From the NCBI GenBank assembly GCA_022559985.1, contig JAFJTR010000007.1:434001-498000 (forward strand): 64,000 bases of DNA, in the 5' to 3' direction. Origin of the DNA: Parastagonospora avenae f. sp. tritici 18332-5. Lineage: Eukaryota > Ascomycota > Dothideomycetes > Pleosporales > Phaeosphaeriaceae. The notes below the pieces were generated by a model that worked only from the letters and a program-made list of their open reading frames with translations, was not told the DNA's origin and did no database searches. This document shows positions 54,873 through 64,000 of the stretch, piece by piece. A program made the position numbers and the translations under genes. Each line of letters starts with the position of its first letter. Positions within the stretch are counted from its first letter, which is position 1.

Positions 54873-57800
54873 TTAGCTCAGCCAGTTCTGCCACTGACAG
54901 CGGCAGCCTCCCGTGCCTCCGTCAATCGGTCCCGTTAAGCTAGCCTTGCCCTGTGTACCGTTGACCAGGTTGCCTCCAAATGCACGATCTTCGAACTGGA
55001 ACGACTTCTTTGAGTCTTTGTTCTGAATAGTGCCGTCACTCTCCATTTGGTAGCAGTACAGGTTCTTCTTCGCGGGATTTCCTCCATGCCGGTCGAGCGT
55101 GACCGTCACCGGGTACGGAAATGTGCCTGGTCGTTTGGTGGAATCTGGTCCACTCTGGGCCGAGCCCTGTAGTAGGGGTTTGCTAGTCTTGCTGCGCGTC
55201 CAGATCTGTACTAGAAAGCGGGTCTCGGAAAAGGTACATCGAAGACTGGCCGCAGACTTTGCGCTGCCTCCGTCGACATCTGCAGGGTTGCCTCCGCGGT
55301 TGGTGCCGTTGATTTGCTTTAGGAAGATGGACCGATCAAAGTACGTGTAGAAGCCGTAGTGTTCGTTGTCGGCCCCACGATTGTACAGTCGGAGAGGCTG
55401 CGCTGAAGGTAGCGGTACGAGGTTCGCTGGAGCAGCGGTCCCGTCAGAGTCGAGCATAGGAGGTGGGATCACGGCTGTGATGTTGGTCGGATCGTTTGCG
55501 TTAGCACGCTTGAGTTTAGACGCGCTCCTCTTCGAGTCCTGGAAGCTGATGAAGAGTGGAGTGTCTTCGCCGTCAAACGGGGCCGCGTTCCCATCGGTAG
55601 TCTGTCCCAAGAAGCTCATGTCCGCATCGCTCGGAGGGGCTGGAGACGGAGACGGCAACACACGTATCTTGAGCAGCGATCGAATGAAAGCGCCTGCTGA
55701 CACTGGATTGGCAGCTCTCTTGGTAGGAGATGCCTTGGTACCATTGTCGTACGTAATCTGGATCCTAAAATTTGGTTGGTCTGGCTTGTTTGGTTTGACA
55801 GACTCCTGTAACTCTTTTGGCAATGCACAGCTCCACAGAGTAGTGGGTGCAACACATCCGCTTTCCTCCTTCACCGCTTCAGGTTGCGCGATAGTTGATA
55901 TTCCGGTAGGGATGGGAGGGTAGTTTGGCAAGTTCAACCATCCTGAGTTCCCAGGCTGATCCGGCTGGGCACCTGGTGATCCAGGTGTTACAGTGGGCGC
56001 AACATCCCGTCTCCTAGTAAGAACTACCGTCAATGGAATGAGTATCGCAATGAGAACGAGAAACGTGAGACAGCAACAACAGCCCCAGAAGCACCAACCC
56101 TTCTTCTTCTTCTTTTTCTCCTCGTTCTTCTTTTGCTGTTTACGCTTGCCGAATGGCAGGAAACTCATCATGTCGAAGACTTTCCTGTGCTTCTTCTGCT
56201 TCTTTCCCTTGAGCTCATGTGTCGACGCAGGTGAGCTAGCTCGGCTGACGTTATCGTAGCTGAAATGAGAGCTCTTGACTGCGTGAGATGGAGGTGGTGC
56301 AAAGACTGGCAAGTTCTGTGGAGAACCATTGGATCTCGAAATCGGCGCTGTCGTGTTGCTTGCTTGCGTTGCTGGCGCCGACGTGTGGCTGTAGTGTCCC
56401 ACAGGTAGGCTGTTCGCATTGCCATAAGCCGTTTGAGCACCGGTGTTCGCGCGGCGATCTTGCAGCTCGATGTTGATGTTGATAGTGCGAGGCTGCTCTT
56501 CTATTTGTAGCGGCATAAGAACTTTGGCAGGTGAAGGAACACTTCGATCAGACGTGGATTTGGTTGTCTGGTTTTGATCTACCACAACGGAGTTATTCAC
56601 AGTAGTGTTTTGTGGCATCAGCGTCGCCGACGTGTCGTTTGAAGTAGTGTTTGGTAACCTTGGCGTCGAGTCGAAAATAGCCGCATGGCTGTTGGCTGGC
56701 GACACCTCTCGCCTTATGCCATAACCTGCAGGTACACTCGGGACAATTGGCGTGATCTCCTCTTCCCGTCCAGTAGGTGGGAAAACCGCGGTATTGGGTG
56801 TTGTCACAAATGGCGTGGTGATGTAGTTCCACCATCCTTGCGACCGACGTGGAGTTGGAACCAAAGATGTGTCAACGGCTATGGGTGCGTCCAACGCCCT
56901 CTCCCGCAATGGTGTTTCATCCTCCTCGAAAACGGTGCCCGTAGACATTATCCGCTGATTTCGCTTATGATCATCCTCCTCCTCGAAGGCAGTCCCGTTG
57001 GAGTCGAGTGTATCGTTCCTGTTGTGGTTTGGGGCGATCGCTGCGTCGCCTGTTGGTCTCGGCATGACCTGTATACCCGTTGCGCTGGTCATTCCAGCGG
57101 GCAAGGCCGGGACAGGTGGAGCAGAGGGGTCGGTAGAATGTGCGTTGAAGGTGTAGCGGGAGTATGTACTCGGAGTATAGTCGGACTCAGTAAAAGGCGT
57201 GTCAGGCGACCATACAGACTTCATGGCTTCTGCTGGAGTGATAACGATGTTGGGAGTGACTAATGTGGCGTCGCTGCCCGATCGCAAACGGGCCCCGTTA
57301 AACGAGCTGAAATCAGAGACGCTGTCTGTGGGTACGGAGATACCTATTGGAATGCGGCGATCCCAGGGCGAGATTTCATTCCACGTGTTGCTGCCTGGTG
57401 TCATAGAAATCGCTGTCAACATGTCGCTGCCGTCCACACTTGGCTTAGCTCGGTGCGTTTGTCCTGGTTGCGGGGTCCCCTTCGTTATCCCGAGACCCTT
57501 ATTCCTGGTGGATGTTCGTCCAGCGCTGAACCAGCTTTGCTTTCTAGTAGATCCGCCGCTTCTCATCTCGTCTTGAGGAAACACTTGATGTGGTTGCGTA
57601 CCCCGGTGCCGAGCGAAACTGGTGTCGACTGTAATGCCGGGCTTGCCCTGCCTTGCAAACATGTCCCGCTTCCGACTCTTCTGCCGGGACATGCGTGCGG
57701 AATAAGATTTCGAGCTCCGCTTTGTGATTGCTCGTCTCACGGCTTGCTGGGTGCCGCTGTCCCACTGCCGGCTCTCCTGACTGCCATGTTCGTCATCGAA

Positions 57801-57905
57801 CTGTGTGTTGAGGTGTACCAAGATGTCCTCGTCGTGGGTGCCATGATGTTCGTAGTCGTTCTGTGCGGCATGTGGCTGGGCACGGCCGCTTCGTGTGGTA
57901 TTCAT
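54873..57905 (-). CDS. Large single-pass membrane protein, conserved in Pezizomycotina
   Basis: A 1010-residue intronless frame. The first ~590 residues are disordered, Ser/Thr/Pro-rich and cytosolic. A basic run (KKKKKKG) then precedes CFWGCCCCLTFLVLIAILIPLTVVL, a Cys-rich, possibly palmitoylated membrane helix at ~615-640. The extracellular or luminal C-terminal ~370 residues are well ordered, with WSCALPKELQ, FRIQITYDNGT, GFYTYFDRSIFLKQ, TRFLVQIWTR and a final GGCRCQWQNW motif. Similar fungal proteins are often labelled 'glycoprotease family protein', but I see no protease motif (no HMEGH-type site), so I do not assign that activity. A role at the cell surface, with the ectodomain sensing or binding wall material, is inference. 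Confidence 0.82.
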   Translation of the reverse strand: MNTTRSGRAQPHAAQNDYEHHGTHDEDILVHLNTQFDDEHGSQESRQWDSGTQQAVRRAITKRSSKSYSARMSRQKSRKRDMFARQGKPGITVDTSFARHRGTQPHQVFPQDEMRSGGSTRKQSWFSAGRTSTRNKGLGITKGTPQPGQTHRAKPSVDGSDMLTAISMTPGSNTWNEISPWDRRIPIGISVPTDSVSDFSSFNGARLRSGSDATLVTPNIVITPAEAMKSVWSPDTPFTESDYTPSTYSRYTFNAHSTDPSAPPVPALPAGMTSATGIQVMPRPTGDAAIAPNHNRNDTLDSNGTAFEEEDDHKRNQRIMSTGTVFEEDETPLRERALDAPIAVDTSLVPTPRRSQGWWNYITTPFVTTPNTAVFPPTGREEEITPIVPSVPAGYGIRREVSPANSHAAIFDSTPRLPNTTSNDTSATLMPQNTTVNNSVVVDQNQTTKSTSDRSVPSPAKVLMPLQIEEQPRTININIELQDRRANTGAQTAYGNANSLPVGHYSHTSAPATQASNTTAPISRSNGSPQNLPVFAPPPSHAVKSSHFSYDNVSRASSPASTHELKGKKQKKHRKVFDMMSFLPFGKRKQQKKNEEKKKKKKGWCFWGCCCCLTFLVLIAILIPLTVVLTRRRDVAPTVTPGSPGAQPDQPGNSGWLNLPNYPPIPTGISTIAQPEAVKEESGCVAPTTLWSCALPKELQESVKPNKPDQPNFRIQITYDNGTKASPTKRAANPVSAGAFIRSLLKIRVLPSPSPAPPSDADMSFLGQTTDGNAAPFDGEDTPLFISFQDSKRSASKLKRANANDPTNITAVIPPPMLDSDGTAAPANLVPLPSAQPLRLYNRGADNEHYGFYTYFDRSIFLKQINGTNRGGNPADVDGGSAKSAASLRCTFSETRFLVQIWTRSKTSKPLLQGSAQSGPDSTKRPGTFPYPVTVTLDRHGGNPAKKNLYCYQMESDGTIQNKDSKKSFQFEDRAFGGNLVNGTQGKASLTGPIDGGTGGCRCQWQNWLS

Positions 57906-59865
57906 AATCGTTCTCTTTCAAGTTGCTGATCTGGTAGGGTGGTGGCGGAAAAGACTGTGTATAGGTCGACGCTAATCAGGGAAGCATTTAATGAACAATG
58001 CTTTGTCTTTGACACTGTACTCGAGACTGAAACAAGATTTGTATGTGATTGTCCTTTGTTCTATTGTAGGGGCTCGAAAGGTATTATGCGGGTGAAAAGC
58101 ACACGTGAACGAATGGAAACACGGGAAAACGTCGAATGGTACGCGAGCAAACAAGGAGAGTGAGGAAATAACAACGCAAGAAGCATGTGAGGCTTTGCTC
58201 GCAGACACGCGACCCCAGGTATTTGGACAACCTCTCCTGTGGCCCTGCCGCCAGAGTACCATACCGCATACTGTATAGCTTCATCATACAAGGTGCGACC
58301 GCATCATTTCATTGGTCATAAGCGCCTTCACGTTGTCTGGATTGAAGGCCTGCTGGTCCCAGCAAGTGTTGACGCTGGATGGGGAGTGAAGGTGATTGGA
58401 CGCACGCGGCAGATCTGCTGGTTAGTCGGCGCCATTTTCCCTGGGTTGAGGCTCAATAACCGCCCGGGATAGGTTGGAGCGGAATTGTACAACGCGATGA
58501 GAGATCTGAGACGCTTAGAGATGGAGCTGGACGTGGTGGCAGCGCAAATGTCTGCGTGTACCAATGAGGTGGCTGAGCCACGCGCTGAGGTCTGTCTTGG
58601 CGCTGTCTCGTGCCCAATCGATGGCGGCTCTGCAGATGGGTCGCAATGCGGTGACTTCAGTGGCCGGACTCTGGCGGCCGTGTCTAATGAAGTGGAGCAT
58701 ATAGTTTCGCTTGGTTCTTCGTGAGATGGGAACAATTTTCGATGCGTGCCTGCCGTTCTGATGGAGGTTTGATTGCGTCACGTGATGGTCACCACGTGGC
58801 GGGGACCACACGTGCAAATACAGACATGTGATCATGATATTAGGTTCTCCAGAATTGATCCGTAGGTGCGGAACACTTGCAAATCAAGTATGATTCTTCG
58901 TGTCTGGGAGCTGTGAAACGTAAAGGTAAAGATTACGCTTTCGAATGGACTGGGTCGTACCTAGGTACTTCGTGTATCATGCGTCCGACGCGCACAGGAC
59001 GGAGTAGTATATGATGCCCTGCTTGGAAGGAATTTTCTATCAGACAAAGCTACACGAGCATTCAAGACGCCATCGAACACGACCGACGCTTGGAACCATG
59101 CCAAAGTCAGAATCAACACGAGGCCTGGACAAGTATGTAGCAAGGGGCATTTGCAAAGATGGATACAGGAGGCCAGTCCACGGGTAGCGTTGCCCTATAG
59201 TCTTAGTCAGGGTCAAAGTCAAATGCTCGCATTCTTCCTAAGATGGCGCCAAGACACGCTCGATAGGGAAATTGACTTATCGAGAGACTCCTTTTCAGTC
59301 GGCATCTCCACCGGCCTTGCATATTGCTGAGGAAGCCTGCAAGATCCCCTACGTCGACCATCCTGAGGTGCCAGTGAGGACAGCAGCCATTCAACGTTGC
59401 ACCGCAGGATATACCTTCTCCCTTCCGCTTCGGTGCGACGCTCGCGCATTGCCGACCGAGAAACAAATCTTCGGCCAGCTGTCCTTTTTGCGCTGCTCGC
59501 CGGGCACATTACTGCTGCAGTGCCACGCTTTCGATATTGCAAGACGCCGCCGACCCCATCTCGGCTGCAAAACCCCCGTCCTGCGGCCTTGACGTCGCAA
59601 ACCCACGCGTAGCGGCGTTTTCCTGCACCTGCATTCCGCGCAGCCTTCCCGGCCACGATAAGTCACGCTGGCTTCCCAATCATCTTTCCAGGCTTCGAGT
59701 GGGCAACGTCGCCGGCGATCCTCTGCCGCCAAACAGCCGCCCAACCTCAATCTCAACCTGCCCGAGGGTGCAGACGCACGCAGTCGACTCGGGACCACCA
59801 GCGGCTCCACGGGCCGTCCCCTGGGCGAAGCCCTACCTACAATTCCTGGCACACCTGGCATCGAA
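57906..59865. other. Divergent intergenic region, nearly 2 kb
   Basis: Between two divergent starts. Weak minus-strand frames at 58328-58735 and 58515-58835, and a 176-codon minus frame at 59391-59921, have no recognised domain and no splice support. The last overlaps the start of MNN10 on the other strand and is a shadow. GC-rich 59500-59860 is probably the MNN10 5' UTR. Confidence 0.45.
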
Positions 59866-61292
59866 ATGTCGAGGTCGCCATCGCCCCGCCCGGGGGGATG
59901 GTCGAGTCCTGGCTTGAGCACGCCCTATGATGGTAGCGGTGCGAATGGCTCGTCCTCGCACAATGTCACATGGGCATCAGCGCAAGCGCGCAGCGCAGAG
60001 GTCAAGAGCAACAGCGGCTTCAATCCTAGAGGTCAGGGCTTCTTCACCAAGCACTTCCGGAGGATTTCTACGAGCCTGCCTATGAGCTATGGCGACAAGG
60101 AGAAGGTTGGGCGCGGGCGATACCAGAACAACAAGTTCATGCAATTCCTCAATCGCATTGCTTGGAACATATGGCGGTTGAGACGTTCGCTGGGTGTAGT
60201 GCTGTTCATCGTCTTCAGCATCATCATGTTCTACGTGACACGTAAGTCAATCGAGGATCCGCAGTCACCAGCTGCTAACGGCTCCAGCCCTGCATCGAAT
60301 CTACAGACGATCCACCATTGGAGGCGGCGGCAGCAAGTACGTCGTCATACTCGCTGTGAATCAAGGCGGAGGTGTCATGGAATGGAAGGGTCCTCGTGAA
60401 TGGGCTATTGAAAGGGACAGCGTCAAGAACAAGAAGAAGTACGTGAAGAAGTGGGGCTACGAGCTGGAGAGCGTCGACATGAGCACCAAGAAGCGCTATG
60501 CCCACGAGTGGAGAGAAAGCTGGGAGAAGGTCGACACAATCCGCAATGCCATGCGGAAGTACCCACACGCAGAATGGTACTTCCCCTAATGTTCCCTGAC
60601 TTCCCTGACTAACACGCGACAGGTTTTGGTGGCTGGACACCAACACATTCATCATGGAGCCATCCAAGTCCCTGCAGAGCCATATCTTCAAGCGCCTTGA
60701 CAAGATCACCTACCGCGACATCAACACATACAACCCGCTGAATATCACCCACCCTCTTACGGACGACTACCTCGACCCCGAAACACGCTCGCCAGTTGGA
60801 GACGGCAAAGTCGACTCGATAAATATGCTCGTCCCACAAGACTGTGGTGGTTTCAATTTGGGCTCATTCATGCTGCGGAGGAGCGTGTGGACCGACCGAT
60901 TGCTCGATATCTGGTGGGACCCTGTTGGCTACGAGCAGAAGCACATGGAGTGGGAGCACAAGGAACAGGACGCCTTCGAGCACATGTACCAGAATCAGCC
61001 CTGGATCCGCCCGCATGTGGCCTTTATTCAGCAGCGACAAATCATGAGCTTCCCGCCAGGTGCATGTGGCGAGCAAGGCGACAACCCGAACATACATTAC
61101 TCAGAAAAGGAGAGAGACTTTCTAGTCAACATGGCAGGTTGCGAATGGGGCCGCGACTGCTGGGCCGAGATGTACAACTACCGCCAACTCAGCAACAGAC
61201 TGAACCGCAACCCTTGGGAGAAGTTCAAAGACGGGATCAGCGAATTCTTCGAAAAGAAAAAGAAGAAGGAGGAGGAGCAGAAGAAGAACTGA
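59866..61292 (+). CDS. MNN10: Alpha-1,6-mannosyltransferase subunit Mnn10 (GT34)
   Basis: A 444-residue type II Golgi protein from three exons (59866-60241, 60288-60576 and 60623-61292). A cytosolic tail of ~105 residues is followed by the anchor SLGVVLFIVFSIIMFYVT. The luminal GT34 domain shows KYVVILAVNQGGGVMEWKG, KKWGYELESVDM, the metal/nucleotide site region WFWWLDTNTFIMEP, QDCGGFNLGSFMLRR, EQDAFEHMY, and HYSEKERDFLVNMAGC. These fit Mnn10, a subunit of the M-Pol II complex that elongates the alpha-1,6-mannan backbone of N-glycans. A Lys/Glu-rich C-terminus (KKKKKEEEQ) is unusual. The second junction splits a Trp codon and is needed to connect HAEW to FWWLD. Confidence 0.92.
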
Positions 61293-62517
61293 AAAAAGCG
61301 GCGGTACAAGATGAACGAAGCGCACGAACATTGCGACACGATTTCCTGCAAGTTTTGAATCTCCTTCGAGCTATTTCTCATGCTCATGATTTCGGCAATA
61401 CCCATCCGCGTAGACCTCTGAAGGCTTTCTCGCCCGAGAGTGCAGTCCAGCAACGCTTTGTATTATATCTGAAAACATCTGGTAGTGGCTGTGATTGGCA
61501 ATTGTTCTGCATGTTGGCGGCGTTCACACTTTGGCAACGACTAGGCTCGCCAGAAGATTATGGCGCTATGTCGGGATTTGATATGGGAAGGACTTGTTTG
61601 TTTGAATTATGTTCAATACAGAAACATGTAATAACCTACGCTCGATGAAATGCAGCTGACATGAGTGAGGACTAAGATCTGCCTAAGCACATCAGAAGGC
61701 GTAAGGAACGGGTACAGCTTGAGCACGCAGCACGACGAATAGGCTGCACCCTTTGTGTGAGAGGCACCAAATCAGGAGCAGGCGACCAGAGGATAGCGAT
61801 ATACATGTCTCACGCACAAGCAGGTGAGCACACCATGAAGACGCAAGCCTCGTGTGAAGGCACGCGTGCGCGCTATGATTCGCCCATGAGCATACATCCA
61901 CCGCCTTAAATCCGCGTGACCCAGACCGGGCTCTGCATGCGCCATCACACGGGGTCCAGCAGTCTAAGGACAGAGATACATGATCCCTTGCCTCGACCTC
62001 GATACAAATCCTTTTCCCACTCTCGAAAGTTCCATCTCTCGCTGCACCATTGTTCCTTGGGTGTCAGTGCAGGACGTCGACGTTGACGTGTCTTGCCAAC
62101 CCCGCCAATCGAGACGGAGCTCCCACACGTCATTATCCCGTGCGCCGGATCGTCGAGCCCCAGCGACTTGTATAGCGTCAGCGAGTCGCGCCAGACCATC
62201 TCCATCTTATCTCCCACTTGCAGCCGTCTTTGCGGCCGCGGTCGAGTGAAGGACCAACGTATCCCATCTGAAGCGGTCCTTTATTAGGTCTTGGTCTTCC
62301 CACTACTTCGAGACACTGCCTCCTTGTTTGAAGTTGTCACGCCTGGACGCGCAACGTGGACAAAGAACCGAGATCGGAACGCGCCTTGTCTGTTTCCACC
62401 TGCGCGCATATCTCCACCACGAGTCTGATCAGTGATTTGGGGTGGAAGAGAAGGCCTCAAGAGAACAACATCACAAGAGCTGTGATCGAGTTTGAAGAAG
62501 TGTAGTACAACGCCATC
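61293..62517. other. Intergenic, no supported gene
   Basis: 3' flank of MNN10 and the upstream region of the next plus-strand gene. Short frames on both strands near 61700-62280 show no domain. No tRNA fold recognised. Confidence 0.5.
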
Positions 62518-63842
62518 ATGCATGACAACCGGCCACCAAGGGGTCCTAGACAGACGGGACGGTCTTCATCGTACAGCCAACCCATGGATTCTATCGCTTC
62601 GCCTAGCAGGCAGCAACACTCGGAAGGTAGGTTCGTGCTCAGGTGTTCGTCCTGCTTCTTCGTGGAGGCAGCCGTGTTCCTTCAGGCTCAGCTTCATTGA
62701 ATGCATGCTTACATGTAATCTTCACAGAATCATGGGTCGAGATCGGATCGGGCCCTTCGTCAGCCTCACTTTCCTCTGCCACCGACGAGATCATCACCAC
62801 TGGCCTCACAGTCCAGCACGACTCGAACCTACATCGGCGGCCGAGGCGCGCGAGAGGCGGTGGTCAGTTCTCAATCGGCACTGGACATAGGGTATCCAAC
62901 GCCGGAGACAACAGCAGTCAAGAGGAATACGAAGAGAGCGAGAGTGAATCGGACAGGGTGATGACGTCCTCGAATGAGGGTCTCGGTCCGTCTCCCCTCA
63001 GGCACGAAGTCAACCGCGCATCTCGGAGCCCCCTGTCAGTCGCCTCGTCTGAGACCATGTCAGAAAGGGAAGAGGATGATGACGACGACGACGAGAACGC
63101 AACGGCAGTCAATTATCCAAGATCACGCCGGCAATTTGAGCCGCGGCCAAACGCCTTTTCGCACCCAAGCAATCAGCAGCCCATACGCTCACAGTCCGGC
63201 ACTGTCTACCCACCTCGCTGTGGCCCGACACGGCCATCTGCATCAGTGCGGCAACAGTCATATCCCCAACACCCCCCCATTGATGCAGCGCCTGATCACG
63301 ACGAAGCATTGCGCGCCAGTCTGTCCACACTCCTATCCGCTGCCGCTGCTGTGCGAGGCCTCCCCAAACCAGGCCAGCCTCGTACACAGCAGCATGGATC
63401 ATCTCGCATCGACCCCACGACACTTCGTCTCGTACCCGAGTCAGTAGCACTAGGTGATGTCCTGGAGGAGTCTTCTGTTGCGCCTTCTTCGCCAAGCAGC
63501 AGTCCGTCTGAGAAGTCGAAGCGCAAGGAAATGCGAAGCAGCAGCAAAGACCGCCGCAACGTGAAGAAAGCACGAAGAACCGGCCCCGTCATCGAGGAGA
63601 TCAGCCCCACGCTGCTCACCTGGGTCGTATCAGCCGGTGTTGTGGTCCTTGTGAGCGCCTTGAGCTTCTCGGCTGGCTACGTTGTCGGCAAAGAGTCTGG
63701 CCACGCCGAAGCCATGGGCCAAATGGGTGCTGCTGGCGCCGAGGCGGGTAGCTGCGCACGCGAAGCAGCGTCCAGCGTGAAAGGAACAGGCTTGGGTCTG
63801 CGCAAGCTTCGATGGACTGGCGGTGCTGGTATCCGCGCTTGA
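62518..63842 (+). CDS. Acidic/Ser-rich protein with one C-terminal membrane helix
   Basis: A 407-residue protein from two exons (62518-62626 and 62728-63842; phase-1 GTAGGT donor). After a basic N-terminus (MHDNRPPRGPRQTGR) come disordered Ser/Glu-rich stretches, an Asp run (EEDDDDDDENA) at ~147, and a basic segment (KSKRKEMRSSSKDRRNVKKARR). One membrane helix (WVVSAGVVVLVSALSFSAGYVVG) sits at ~335-357 with a short tail beyond it. No enzymatic domain is recognised. It is probably an anchored adaptor on an internal membrane, an inference from layout. The junction is supported because the first exon ends in a stop-containing frame if unspliced. Confidence 0.72.
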
Positions 63843-64000
63843 ATTATGATGAGTTATGGGTAACGGAAAACTTATTTCTGGCTTAGCGAATCATTCAAAT
63901 CGGGTATCGAGCGAGCACACATGGAATAGCATAGGTGGGATCATCGGCGTTTGTTTACTCTTCTTTGCATGGTTTAGCGCTTCATGGATTAGCTTCGGCA

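Noticed and set aside
59391..59921. 176-codon Arg/Gly-rich minus-strand frame
   Set aside because: GC-rich shadow overlapping the 5' UTR and start of MNN10; no domain.
60887..61648. 253-codon plus-strand frame overlapping MNN10
   Set aside because: Alternative frame of the MNN10 last exon; loses all GT34 motifs.

Overview
The window is nuclear DNA of a filamentous ascomycete. Genes carry one to seven short introns (mostly 47-70 bases, GTAAGT/GTATGT-type donors, GCTAAC/CTGAC-like branch points), and the families present are typical of Pezizomycotina: a PTH11-like rhodopsin-domain receptor, FunK1 kinase debris, a GRF zinc-finger protein, a short tyrosinase, and two related proteins with an LLRLPxELRN-type motif. 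Protein style and gene content suggest Dothideomycetes, probably Pleosporales; that placement is inference. I re-derived splice sites by eye from reading-frame continuity and conserved motifs, so exon borders are predictions.

Layout. 1-16.9 kb is housekeeping-like: the 5' part of alpha-tubulin, an EF-hand MscS-type channel (MSY1-like), a four-HMA copper P-type ATPase (CCC2-like), an SLC6/SNF transporter, a GRF zinc-finger protein and a small GT34 glycosyltransferase. 17-28 kb is a gene-sparse accessory island. It holds two neighbouring LLRLPxELRN-type paralogues, a 197-residue secreted protein, a broken FunK1 kinase gene, a 27-base tandem repeat, a solo-LTR-like element, a three-exon gene for a 45-residue secreted peptide with four cysteines, and an unrecognised 565-residue protein. 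28-48 kb returns to dense conserved genes: C2H2 protein, PXMP4/PMP24, ORT1 ornithine carrier, CGR1, a tail-anchored coiled-coil protein, a small GPI-type protein, a PTH11-like receptor, tyrosinase, kinesin-3 (UNC104) and TRM5 (divergent from the kinesin). 48-64 kb has a second GPI-type protein, a PHS/Git1-like MFS transporter, a 1010-residue single-pass membrane protein, MNN10 (GT34) and a C-terminal membrane-anchored acidic protein.

How the genes relate. I see no biosynthetic cluster. Functional echoes are loose: two GT34 Golgi glycosyltransferases 43 kb apart, and a secreted copper enzyme (tyrosinase) on the same segment as the Golgi copper pump that could supply such enzymes. The most interesting part is the 17-28 kb island, where two effector-like secreted proteins lie among degenerate repeats and a dead FunK1 gene. 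No tRNA, rRNA or CRISPR was found.
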